Origin: Azadirachta indica
Taxonomy: Eukaryota > Streptophyta > Magnoliopsida > Sapindales > Meliaceae
Reading direction: 5' to 3'
Assembly (NCBI GenBank): GCA_022749755.1
Contig: CM040453.1
Location: 1,262,102-1,326,101 of the forward strand
Length of the DNA: 64,000 bases
The notes under the pieces were generated by a model. That model saw only the letters and a list, made by a program, of their open reading frames with translations, had not been told where the DNA came from and did not search any database. Positions 44,507 through 56,378 of this stretch are shown piece after piece. Both the position numbers and the translations under genes were made by a program. Every line of letters starts with the position of its first letter. Within the stretch, counting starts at the first letter, position 1.

Positions 44507-45931
44507 AGTCTACACAACCAACTGGGCTTCCCAGGTCAAATGCTTCCCAGCAAACAATGATTTACTATTTTTGCTGTAACTTGTTATTTACAACAAGGGC
44601 TACAGAATTTAAAATACAAGGACTGAAAAAAAGAAAAGAAAAAGTCAAATATGTGAAAGATATCAAGAAATTCAAGTAAATATTACATTTATTATGCTTT
44701 CATAAGGAAATAAGCAGAAATAAAGTATGGTTAAAACAAAAATTCTTAGGTGTGGCCATCCACAGGAGAGGACCGATGGACAAAAATGCTATTTAACACA
44801 TTGCAATAAATTATTCATGCAGCAACTCAATAATTCCTCTAAGCCACCGGATTTTACTTTCCCTTTTTGTATGCCAAAAGTTTAACTGCATACTCTTATT
44901 CAGAGACACAACAGAGTTACTTTGGTTTCAATTTAATTAGTACCTCATAAATGACTAAAGAAGACTCCAATCAAAATTTCAACTAATGGGTATCAATGGT
45001 GTCAGCCAGGTTGAATACATATTCAGAAATATCTGGACTCCCATACCAACTACGATTCAGGATTCTCGATCCTTTTTTTTTTTAATCCTTCTCCCAATAC
45101 CTTATCAAATATTTTTTTGGGTGAAAAATTGGCCAAGAGAATAACTTAATACAATTACAATCATTGAATATGTGGTTCTACAACGCTTTTCTTCTAGACC
45201 AAATAGATGGATTTCATTAATGTCTGATCGTTGGCTTCTACCATTTGGTGCGAATTCTCTCAGGCCATGGAAAGGCATTTCAGTGAGTCTTACTTATCCA
45301 AAACTACTAAAGGTTAACCACTAAGTTCAGAACTTCTCTTCAGGAACAACACAAGACTTATTCGACACCATAGAAAACATTCAAATTCATTCACTTTCAG
45401 CTCCATATCCTTTGTAAGATTAAGCCAGAATTCAGGTATTACTTCACAATGATACCCGAGGACAACAAACCATAACTTATTTTTTTTTTTATAAAAAATA
45501 ATTACAATATTATCCATTAAAACCATAGATTCACTTCAATGAATGAAAACCAAGCTCATTTCAAAACAGATCACTCCCAAAACATAAAAATTAAAGAAAA
45601 GAAGTAAACTTCGAAGTTCATATTTACATTGTTTCACTTTCGCATAACATTGAAAATTATCCAACTTAAACAGAATTCAAATGACTCAACATAATTCAAT
45701 CGCTTATGCAGTTTCATAGAACAACCTAATTTCCCAGCAACTAATAACAATTTAGCATCAATTCAACACCAGAATAAGAATTAGAAAAAAGAAATAACAA
45801 TCCCAATAACAACCTCCATTCAACTAATTACATACATGGAAATTCTCAGTTTTGTACCAAATCAACGTTGATTTGCAGCGAGATGGAGAGAAGATCTTAA
45901 GAGAGATACATAGTGCCGGAAAAAGAGTACC
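44507..45931 (-). other. Probable leader intron of the DCD gene
   Basis: On the minus strand an acceptor (gttgtgtag) lies three bases before the start codon (intron end 44510). A donor (GTAG then gtactc) lies after 45931, predicting a leader exon at about 45932-46030 and an intron of 45930-44510. This is inferred from splice signals only. I see no other gene here. Confidence 0.4.
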
Positions 45932-47156
45932 TACGTACAAGCCGAATGAGAGAGAGGATCCGAGAGAGAACAAATAAGGGAATCAGAGGCGAAGAAATTC
46001 TTAGGATCAAAAACTGAGGGATAGGTAGAACACCGCAGAACGATGACGTTTTCAGGTCTGCGGTTTCATAAGTGCTGTAACAGGTTACGTTTTAAATGGA
46101 CGGCCAGATATTGTTACCTCTGAAGGGTCTGGCATTTAAGTAAATTATATTCAAATCCCTATATTTTAAGGTATTATCCGTAAGTACCTCTTTGTTTTAT
46201 TAATCATCATCCGAACCCATTCTGGTTAACTCTTCTATTATTTATTAACTGAAGGGGGCCAAAATTCAAATTAAAATACCGGAAAAAAATGCTTAGTGAG
46301 AGAACCAAAAATAAATAAATAATTTACTCAAATTTTAGTAAAATGATTGAAATATCAAATTCAACAGAATCTTGCATAAACTATGAACTTATACTTGAAA
46401 TTTAAGGTTGATTAAAATTACTGACCTTTAATTGAGAATCAGAAAAATATTATCTATTAAACATTATACAAAAATTTTTCTTATAACATTGATTATTCAA
46501 CCTTATGGAAAGTAATATGATAGTTTTTAGGTTTATAATCATTTTTGCATCATTTTGTTGATATGACAAGAAGATAATATTTCAAACAATAGAATTTCAT
46601 GAAGAATAACTCTTCAACTATTTATGATCATTTTGCATCACTTTGATGACCTTACAAACTTTAGCAGGTTATTAAGTAGTTTTAATATAAGAAGCAAAAT
46701 TTCTTACTAATGTATCATTTTGTTGACCTTAATTGTAAATAAGAAGACAAAAGATATTTATTAGTTTAATATTTTTTCTCTACATACTTTCTTGATTTTA
46801 TTTAATGAACTTGTTACGTAAATCTTATTAATTATATTTTTAATTTTAAGTTCACATAAAGATTGAACACAAAAATCATAACTCAAATCTACTCTAATAC
46901 GTGTTGATTCACCATTTGAAAGAAAGAAAGAAAGAAAAAACTGAATCAAAAGTTTTGATTCATGAATCACTATAGAATGAATAAATCAAAAGAAGAAGAA
47001 ACAATGTGCTCATGGTTTCTGTGCAGGAAACCTCAGACAGAACTTTAGGAAGTCGTAGTAATAATATGCATTTTATTCACACATCTGAAATCTCAGCAGT
47101 GAAAGCATAAAATGCATGAAATTTCACTGATTCTAGAGCAAACAGGTGCAACATAT
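45932..47156. other. Intergenic between uL18-like and DCD genes
   Basis: The left edge probably carries the DCD leader exon and promoter on the minus strand. The rest is AT-rich with no supported gene, RNA or transposon. About 47040-47156 would be 3' UTR of the uL18-like gene. Confidence 0.5.
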
Positions 47157-48164
47157 TCAGTCAAGATATATTTTAATATCAATCCCGTTATCAATGAGAG
47201 ACTGAACAACAGCTCGGATCTTTCCTTCAAATTTATCCCTTTCCCTGGGAGTATAAGAAGCAGTATACACATCTGCTTCTCTTGCCCTCTCAGCCAAAAT
47301 CCTACCAATGGCCAAACATGCAGGTATATCAGATCGTGACTTGAGTGCCGCTTTAATGTCTTTAGAGTTTGTGCCAGCAACGGCAACTTGCTTACTAGTC
47401 ACCCTATGCGTGAGTGAGGCTGAAACAAATCGCTTAGAGATGAACACGTCAAGAGTAAATGGTTCCATATATGCAACAGTGCGTTGCTTAAACGAAATAT
47501 GCTTGGTTGTATTCTTCGGCTTCTTCTCCTTCTTGTAAGTGTATGGCCGGCTATTATCATCATCAAGGAAATCCTCTACTCCAAAAAAGCTCCTTGGAGC
47601 ACAATAAACCTGTAATCATTTTAAGTGCAGAAACACGATCAAACTGGGAACACAGTCTGTCCAAAACTCCCCAATACAAAATGTTTGAAGTTCAAAATTC
47701 TAACAATCAAAATTAAGCCTAATACCGGCATTCCCAAACACATTTTAGATTATAATCTACCATACAACATTAACAAAAATTCATCATATTTCATTGCCAA
47801 AATCTATTTTAGATTATAACACAAAGTCATCATATTTCGCTGCCACATTGGTTACTTTCTGATTCATGTTCTACAAGCTACATCAACAAAGGAAAAACCA
47901 AAAGGGCAACAGTTTCATCTTTGGTTCCCTTAGTTTCGTCAAATAAGGGAACGTTTGATGGTCAATAAAGTCCTGACTTTGGGTGAACAAGTCATAAGAT
48001 TTCAAATGGGCAGTCCACAAAAAAGTCAATAATCAGAAGACTAGATTAGATACCCGTCCTTGGTGCAAGCTACTAGTGGGTATACAAAAGGAAGGCCTAA
48101 TAATCTTCTCTCCATTTGCAATAAGCGTTCTGTCTAAAACCTTGCCTAGTACTTGCTTCAGCAT
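47157..48164 (-). CDS. uL18 (L18p/L5e) family ribosomal protein
   Basis: uL18 proteins bind 5S rRNA in the large ribosomal subunit. This bacterial-type form with an N-terminal extension is most likely organellar. Two exons: 48164-48054 (37 codons) and 47609-47157, joined in phase, giving 187 residues. The N-terminal 80 residues are basic (MLKQVLGKVLDRTLIANGEK, then YTYKKEKKPKNTTK) and could include a targeting signal. The L18 fold follows from about residue 90: FISKRFVSASLTHRVTSKQ, VAVAGTNSKDIK, CLAIGRILAERAREADV and KIRAVVQSLIDNGIDIKIYLD. A leader intron is likely, with an acceptor (tttcag) at about 48207. Organelle assignment is inference. Arabidopsis has several such paralogues and I cannot tell which this matches. 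Confidence 0.88.
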
Positions 48165-48768
48165 CTTTCCGGTTTCCACAAATTACCCAGCTGTCCTACA
48201 ATAACCTGAAAATAGAAAACCAAAAATTGAATATTAAAAAGAAACAACTGTAATGCACACGGATAACATGAAACAAGGCCTGAATCATGATCTATGTTAA
48301 TTGCGTCAAGAGTTATGACAAGCATTCTATCGAACAGTTAGCCTGCATTATATAACAGCCAGTTTCGACCATAAACTAGCTAGCTTGAAAGCGCTACTAA
48401 AAGAACACAAGAAACTTCTCTTCCTTCAAGAAACTTAAAAGTGATGAAGGAAAACAGGTTGTAATTGGAGAAAATTACAAATTTCTTGAAAGCATGCATT
48501 AGAGTGGGAGGGGGAGAGAGACCCTGTGTAGTCAGTTATGAGAGTTAAATAGAGCAAAAGAACTGCAAAGAAAGAAAAAATATATACGTATAAAATGAAA
48601 TTCAGAAGCTCAAACCTATTAGGCGTTAATTACTGAAACAGGCAACAGCGACTGACATTGATTCTTGGTGAGAGGCTCTTGCATAAACGAGTAACGGAGG
48701 GAGGACAAAAATTAGAGACAACATACTTTCTTTTTGTTCAGCTAAAATTGGGACTCCTTTACCAACAT

Positions 48769-48840
48769 GGGCATTTGGTCTAGTGGCATGATTCTCGCTT
48801 AGGGTGCGAGAGGTCCCGAGTTCAATTCTCGGAATGCCCC
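48769..48840 (+). tRNA. tRNA-Pro (AGG)
   Basis: A 72-nt cloverleaf: acceptor GGGCATT pairs with AATGCCC, and the discriminator C is encoded. The anticodon stem-loop reads TCTCGCTTAGGGTGCGAGA with anticodon AGG, and the T arm reads GGTCCCGAGTTCAATTCTCGG. An A box lies in the D arm and a B box in the T arm (with TTCAA instead of TTCGA). A T5 terminator follows at about 48855, and caac lies just upstream. It is transcribed away from the uL18-like gene, about 600 bp from its ATG. Confidence 0.96.
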
Positions 48841-48860
48841 AATCTCAGTTGTTAATTTTT

Positions 48861-48909
48861 GGGCTTGCTTCGGGTTTGAGAGGTCCCGAGTTCGATTCTC
48901 GCATGCCCC
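48861..48909 (+). pseudogene. Truncated tRNA-Pro relic
   Basis: Acceptor start GGGC, then an anticodon arm with CGG in the anticodon position (GCTTCGGGTTTGA), a perfect T arm (GAGGTCCCGAGTTCGATTCTCG) and the acceptor end CATGCCCC. The D arm and adjoining bases are missing. It lies 20 bp after the intact tRNA-Pro. Confidence 0.85.
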
Positions 48910-49533
48910 GTTGATTTCTAAAATTGTTTTTTCACAAACAATGTTATCATGCTGCAAAGTTTTACACTTCTTATGAACTTAATAAGCCAATCTTGGGAGA
49001 AAACAGTTCCACAGATTAGGAGATGTCTGCTGGTTGAGTTGAATTAAGGAGATCCTGATCTCTCCATTTAACGTCTTCCCTTCAACAAAGCCCAAAAGGT
49101 TTTTAAGCACCAACAGCAATTGTACAAATTAGGAGTCTCGGGAATTTACTAGAATAACAATTCTTTAACCCTGTGAAAAAGAGGAACAAAAAGATAAAAA
49201 GAAGCAAAGAACGCATACTAAAACCAAATATGAGTGAAACCTGAACTACTATTAATACCATCTCCACAGCTCTCATTTCTTATGGTCGAACATAAATAAT
49301 ACGAGATGACAAACTGGTCAAAAGCTACGCTAGATTACAGCAGTCCACGGAAATTCTAGAGACTAATTCATCATCTCACTGGTTACATATAAACTAGTCG
49401 AAGCCATTCATGTATCTCGATGGAAAGCATTACTACTCCGTTCTTTTTTGAGTGTTTTGACATGGAGCAAAAGCTCCTGCTTACACTGAGGTGTGGGGGA
49501 AAAGGACAGTATTCTACATGACCCCCGTTCTAT
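48910..49533. other. Intergenic, 3' flank of DnaJ pseudogene
   Basis: No gene. From about 49150 it matches the 3' flank of the intact DnaJ gene (about 55920 onward), so the tandem duplication starts here. Confidence 0.6.
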
Positions 49534-52500
49534 TCAGTCTATAATAATAGGACCAGGAATTGCCGAGGGATCAAGATTCCAGTAGCCCTGAAGCTAAATA
49601 TCTTCCTCTCCTGAGTGCTGAAAAGCTGGAATCTGATGAGAAAATCTGTTTAAATCTGCCCGGGGAATTTCCATCAAACCAATTTTCGACCTTTGGATTC
49701 TTGGAGCCTTGTACAGTGAATTAGATCCATTAATGCGTGACAAAATGACTATTTTTATGCTCTGCTCATGCTCTTCTAAGATTTCTAAAATGTCACATTC
49801 ACCCTTATGCGGTTCAGCATATGCCAACTCAGAGTTGCAATTCTTGTATACAGCCTATACCTCACCCTGTCTCGGGAATATTTCAAATATATTCCTACCA
49901 ATGGCTGCAGCATTTAGTCTATTATGAGAAAAAGCAGAGCGACTTACAACCTTCGTTTTGCCATTTTTAACTTTAAAGGTCCCACAACAAATAGGTTGCA
50001 TTGGGTCTTTTGATGGTGAGCAAGCTTCAAGCGGCACCACATGCAATCTAAAATGAGGGTTCAATTCAATGATCTTAACTTGAGCATAGTTCTTAGGCAT
50101 TCCATCAATATCACTGTATAATGCCCATATCTGATCAAACTGAAACTTGTTTTCAGATTTTTCCACCTTAAAATTATGACATAGAGGTTTAGGGATGTTG
50201 TGAGCCACATGCGGAGGTGTAGGGGCCTCACAAGTTTCCCTTGCACTGGTGGAATTTTGAGCCCTCTGACGTAAATGCATCTTTATCAGACTGACTTGAG
50301 GAACCACATCCCATAAACTGAAGAATGCTGCTCTGCTTTTTGACCGTCTTACCATCTGAATGCTTGTTCACTTTCTCGTGGATCGTACACTGACTTGCAT
50401 CTACTTGATCATTTTTAATACCTAAATCCCTTGCAGATCTTCTAAGCAATAAGATCTCTCTCTCAGGCTTCTTTGGTGTGGTAATCATTTTAGAATCCAT
50501 CGTGGGCTTCTCCGTGCCTTTAGGACATGAGCCATTTGTATCAGTCACCAGGTTATCATTTCCCATCTTAACATCACCAGTATCATCAAGCCTGTTGAGA
50601 TTGGTAGGCAGAGACCCAGGATCAAACTCATAAGATCCTACAGGGACACCATACCTCTCCTTGACAGTCATTCTAAAGGAAAGGATTCGATGTGAAAATC
50701 TATACAGCTCAATTGGTGCTATATGAAATGAACTAACTCCATCCAGTGCAGTTTGCTCAAACAGGCTAACAAACCCCTTCACCTTGCTCAAATAGGCAAC
50801 GCCAACGCCAACAGTCTCATTGAAATCTGTCAATACCTCAACAAATTCATACTGGTATGGTGGTTTATGCCTATCCGGGCCCGAAATCCACTTAATATCC
50901 CAATCCCTAAAGATAGCCCAAGTTTCTCCCTTCAAAGGATATATCAGGTAAGAGCCTCTACCACTGCCTTTCATCCAACTTATTGGATGAGAGAACATTA
51001 GACAATCTTCAGCTTCTTCAGAGTCCCCAGTTGTGTACTTACCACAAGCAAAATAGGCAGATCAACATCACACTAGGCAATCTCACTTTAATCTTCTGGA
51101 TTAGGCTCAAGCCAAGTAATCTGGAGCTTAAACCCGCGTGAGAAAACTTTCTTGATCCAAACATAGAATCTTGGCACGCCATCACATGTATCGTAAACAG
51201 CCCAAATTTGATTCACTTTTCTGCCCTATCCTTGTCAAAATCACTGAAATCTGGATTAGGATAGTCGATGATCTCGGGATTTGGAGCTTGCTTATCACCA
51301 TGATCGGAAATGTCTGCTTCCTTTCCTTCTGCTTTGTGTTTCCTAGTTTTGCTTTTCTTATTTGGAGAGCTTTCTTCAAAAGGTCTGGCTTTCTTTTCCA
51401 ACTCACCACGATCAACATCTAAAAAACTAGCAGATGCACCATCTTTAGATTCCCTGCCAGGAACCCCTGTTTGTTGCACATTCTCTTAACCAGAATGGGA
51501 TGGTTTGTTCCCTTTTGTCCTCTTCATAGAGCTTAAAAATTCATCATCACAAAAATTTTCCTTGTAAGAAAAATTTTGCTTCTGCCTCGAAGATCTTCTA
51601 AGCTTCTCTTGTGCATCATGTAGAGAACTCTGTCCTGAAAAATGACCATTATTTCCTTGAACTTCTACGTCCACATCTTCAATATTGTTAATATCCTCAA
51701 AACTTTTCCTCTTTCTCTTGCTTGAATTTCTTGATGTTTCACATTTACATCGATTTCCAATGTTGATCTTTGGCATTCTGCCACCTTCCTTCCCATTTGA
51801 TAAATTACTCTTGGGCATTCCAACACCGTCCTTCACATCCAATCGATAATCTGATTTCTCTTGGGTCTTAGAACACCCATCAGCCTGAGAAACTTTTGCG
51901 TCATTAGAGACAGGATCAAATCGTGTAAATTTAGCAGAGAAGTTTCTGGTAGAAGGCTTTCCACCATTGTTTTGTGCAGCTACTTTAGAGGGCCTTGGAT
52001 TTGGAAAAACATTCTGCATACCTGGATTTGGAACCCATTCTGCTTGTGGAACTGGCTCCAGGGATATTCTGGCGGCACAGCCTTCGTACCCAAATCATAG
52101 GCAGCAAAGGACTGTTGGCAACTTTGACATTGCAGTTTCCTATTTATGTAAGTTCTATAGTATTTGTATATTGTAACACAAGCAGAACAGCTTGTCCAGA
52201 ATTTTGTCTTATCTGCTTTTTCAAAAGGATGCGAACCTGTACACTGAAGTAGTTTTGGGAACAGCATTTGCAGCCCCATGTTGGGAAGGACCATTAAGAA
52301 AATTGCTTGCAGTCCCATATTGTTTCTTAATAGCAGACTTCCACTGTGCCTGTAGTCCAGTATTTGGTGCAGAAGTTCTTGCTGTTGCTCTAAACTTCAA
52401 GTCATATGCAAACCGTTTTGTCTGGTCCAAAAGCACTCTATTTGCATCGCCAATGAGCTTGAAAGCAGCCTCAGCCCCAGAAAATTTATTCTTGTCAGGA

Positions 52501-52784
52501 TGAAGTAAAAGTGCAAGCTTGCGATACTGCTTCTTGATGGTGGCCTCATCAGCTGATCGTTCAATCTGAAGAATTCCACACCAATCCATCTCAGACCCCA
52601 AAATTTTGTTCTGTGCAGAGCAGTGAACCTCACATACTGTTAACATTTGGGAAACATTATCGACGTCAGGATAGAGTTGTTGAGCTTTGCGTGCAATCTT
52701 TTGTGCCCCCAAAAAATCTCCATTGTTCATCTTATTTTCTGCAATTTATTTTGCTCTTATTGCCTCATCTTTGTTGCACTCCAT
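49534..52784 (-). pseudogene. DnaJ-DUF3444 pseudogene
   Basis: Decayed tandem copy of the gene at 59663-56379. The start codon (MECNKDEAIRAK) is kept, but codon 13 is TAA where the intact copy has CAG. Further frameshifts or stops occur at about 52220-52320 (just past the J domain), 51980-52020, 51480-51486, 51050-51215 (inside the first DUF3444), 50230-50350 and 49830-49855. The J-domain HPD is still readable (LLLHPDKNK). The stop equivalent to that of the intact gene is at 49534. Many independent lesions make this a true pseudogene, not an assembly slip. Confidence 0.92.
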
Positions 52785-54240
52785 AATTAAAGAGAATTCA
52801 ATTCGCTCTCAACTTCCCTTGCCTTAATTCCGAAACCCTCCCCACCCATCAATCATGCAAAATCTTCACGCTGAATCAGCACAGACCAAACAAGATTAAA
52901 AATTGATCCACCAATTAATTACTTACAGCTTGACAGGAACTGAAAGAAACCTTAACTAACCCACCATTATAGTGGAAACAATCATAAAACTTTCCGAATC
53001 AGACAAAGGCAGGAAGCCAATCAAACATGAGGTGCTTCAACAATTTCAATGACCCTGAAGGCCCTAGCTGTAAGCTTTACACCTGCAACTGAAATCAAAA
53101 TCAAATAAATTAGAGTTGTCCACTGGCTACCTGAGAGAGAGAGAGAGAGAGATTAAGCAGACTATATCAGTAACAAACACCAATAATCATATCCTCGAAT
53201 GTTAGTCGGGAACAGATTTCAGATAAAATAATAAAAAATTATTATAAATTCAAACTTCTTAGAAGAAAAGCTCAAAATACAGGCTTAAAAACCCACATGC
53301 GAGCAACAGAAAATAACTGAAGCACAAAAAAGGCCCATTTCTGAAGGGGGTAACAAAATCCAGGTCCCCAGACTTTTTGTTTTCACATATAATGACTTAG
53401 TTTGTCCATTGCGTTGAACAGGTCCATGAGCACAGAGCAGTGAGTTCTGCTGTTCGTGACCAGAGTACCCTTATAACATTGAACGAGCATTGAATTTTTA
53501 CACGAGTCATTTCAATAGGGTAAGCATACTGTTTGACAGAAATGGACAAACTATGTCCTTTTTTGTAAAAACGTAAAGCCCAGGGACCTGAATGTTGTTA
53601 CCGCATTTCTTAAAATAAATAAAATGCACTTCAAACACGACAATCGAAGACTTCCCAATTAGTTATCAAAACTACGTAATTATATAAATAAAATAAAAAT
53701 ATTAAAGTTCAATATTTCCCATTTCAATGGAGAAAACAATTTAACTAAACTGAAATGAACTTCCATTTTTTTTTTTTTTTTTTTTTTTTTCTCTCATTGC
53801 AATTTCTCAACTCTCACAAGATAAAATTGAACGAAGGAAAAAACTAAAACTTGCAGCAACAGGCAAACACAAACCTGAAATCCCCAAATCTAAAGCACTG
53901 GAATAGAAAATTACTTGACAAATAAGAGCAAAGCAGATATACGGACAAAAATAACACAAAATTCATGTATGAAAACCTGCATCAACAGTTTTAATGATAC
54001 AAAAATAAAGCATAGATTGGGAAAATTAGATACCGTAGAACATACTCTCAAGTGCGAAATGCAGGCGGATAGGTCAAACAATAACAAATGGAACAAGAGC
54101 AATGAGAGGGAAGTGAGATGAGAGTGCTGGAATGTTGGGGTTTGGAGAGGGAAAGACGAGGGAAAATCTTGGGAAAAAGGAGGGAACAACAGCAACAGTC
54201 CCTGATTCTTGTAAAATTTCCGAGGTCTCCCATATAATTT
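52785..54240 (-). other. Leader region of the DnaJ pseudogene
   Basis: Matches 59664-61150. It contains a conserved donor-like GTATG near 54041 (minus strand), the counterpart of the one at 60895, a GA microsatellite at about 53134-53151, a long T run at about 53767-53790, and the MITE-like element at 53337-53615. Probably a 5' UTR with a large intron. Confidence 0.5.
53337..53615. mobile_element. MITE-like element with about 75-bp inverted repeats, copy 1
   Basis: The left end reads tttctgaagggggtaaca, then ccaggtcccc, then tagtttgtccatt. The right end, inverted, repeats the same series (aatggacaaacta, cagggacctg, gttaccgcatttct). The arms are about 75 bp each with scattered mismatches, around an unrelated centre of about 130 bp. 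No coding sequence. It is shared with the other DnaJ leader. Confidence 0.75.
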
Positions 54241-55919
54241 CGTTCCCTTTTGGCTACTTTTATTTATTTATTTACTTTTTTTTTTAATGCGTAAATATAT
54301 AAGTTACCAATGTTACATAAAAAAATTTATTAAAAATTTGTAATAAAATTGCATGTCACACTGCTCACATCCAATTTGAATAATATTTTATCCTCGTATG
54401 TGAAAAAAAATTTAACTATACTGGAATACAGTAAACCTCATATATAATAGGAATCATTTTTCGTAATTGAGAAATAAATTTCGTTGACTGAAGTTAGCAA
54501 TATTCAATCTTACCACTCGTGTTTTGCCCAAATGTTTTATTTATTTATTTTTGGGTTGATGAAAAATGGAACTATTTGAAAATTTGGAAGTCATTTTTTT
54601 CTTTAAAATTTACAGAAATCGACTTGCTAAATAAATAAATAATAATATGCAAAAATTTAACAAAAATGATCAAATTTTGAACTAAATTTTCATGAATAGT
54701 TATTGTTTAAAATTTATTTAAAAAATGACTCACTTAAAATTTTTTAGACAAAATACTTCTATTTAAAAGTATATATTTATCATTTTTAAAATTTTTTTAT
54801 AAGGGTATCTTCATTCAAATTAATTATTTTTAATATATATTTTGAATAGTAATTATTTAAAAAATTTAAAATAAATAAATGGATGGGATGTTATTCATTG
54901 ATATTATTTGATACGAGACTTACTAGAGTATAATTAATTAATTAAATATATTTTTAAAGTAGTTAGAATAGAAGAAAGTTTGAATAACAATTTTTATTTA
55001 TATAAAGTAACGCGATATTACACTTAATACTGCTGCAAGAGCTCTTCCAAGGGTCATCATTTTACCGTCCGTTGTAATTTATAAGATCGTGTTCGCGCGT
55101 CTGTTTCCTGTTAGTTAAATAAATAAACAAATTAAGTAGGGAAAAGCTGTTTCCGTTTCCGACGAAGTTTTAATTAAGTAGAGAGAATTTATTACCTTGA
55201 CGTTGACATTGAGATCAATCTCATCTCACCAGCACTTTTTTAAGTCCAGCTAGCTATTTTTTGAAGAATTATCAATTATATATACATTATAGATTAATCT
55301 ATACGTATTCACTCAAATCTTCTTATTCATACATTAAATCAATTCGATCATTAGAGTTTAGAGTTATTGATTCTAATAACACAACAAATAAATATATATA
55401 TATATATATATATAGCTAATTTTTTTAATTAGTTTTATACTTAAAATAAGACTTGAAAAACAAGTAAGACCATTTATTTATTTTACACTTATCTAATAAA
55501 TAGACTTCTCATTTTTTCAATCAATTATATCAGTAAAAGTGATAAAAAAATTAAAATTAAAATTACTTAAACAAGTAGAAATTGAAGCTATTGACAGCCA
55601 GTCAAAACTCCAAAAAAAAAAAAAAAAAAAATAGAAAGATTTAGACAATGACAGTTAGTTACAGTTGGTCGCGCTCTCCACCAAACTCTAAGCTGAAGCA
55701 ACCGCCGATGAAACAGAACGCTTTGCAATCTGCTGATTTATTAAATCATTTAATATATATATATATATATATATACACACTAACTACTCACCCGATCAAA
55801 ATTAAATATATATTTTAGACGAAATATTTTTTACCCTGACAGTAACAGTAACAGAGCCCAAAAGATTATTTCCAAGTAACAAAGACATTTGTGCACAAAA
55901 TGACACCAATGCAATCAAT
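54241..55919. other. Unduplicated AT-rich spacer between the tandem units
   Basis: No gene or recognisable element. It includes TA microsatellites at about 55388-55413 and 55752-55774 and an A run at about 55613-55630. Confidence 0.5.
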
Positions 55920-56378
55920 GACAATTCTTTAACCTTGAAAAGGATACTATACTAAAACCAAACATTGGTAATACCTGCTGAACCACTCCACTCCTCTCCA
56001 CTCCACTCCCCACACCCCGCCCCCCCCCCCCCCTCACGGCTTACATTGGACGTCGTCAAAGGTCAAACATAAATAATAGGAGATGACGAACTGTTAAAAA
56101 GAACTGAACTTTAGATCACAGCAGTCAACGAAAATTCTAGACACTAATTCTTCATCAGCTCACAGGTTACATAAAAACTGGCACAGAGACAACACAAAAT
56201 TGGTCATAGCCATCCCTATTTCCAGATGGAAAGAGAAATTAAAAAAACAAAATGAAGTTTGTCAAGTTTCTACTCCATTCATCAAGTTCTTTAAAGCGGC
56301 GAAGCAATCTAGCAAGAGCTCCTTCTTACACTGAGGTGTGGGGCAAAAGGACAGTATTCTACATGGCCCCCGTTCTAT

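Larger units (their letters stand above)
49150..54240. repeat. Tandem segmental duplication, unit 1
   Basis: About 5.1 kb matching about 55920-61150 in the same orientation. It covers the 3' flank, the whole DnaJ-DUF3444 coding region, the leader intron with its MITE-like element, and the leader exon. The start-to-start offset is about 6.8 kb, so about 1.7 kb of unmatched AT-rich DNA separates the units. Ends are approximate. Confidence 0.85.

Noticed and set aside
47093..47386. Minus-strand frame overlapping the uL18-like gene
   Set aside because: It overlaps the last exon of the uL18-like gene in another frame and has no family signature.
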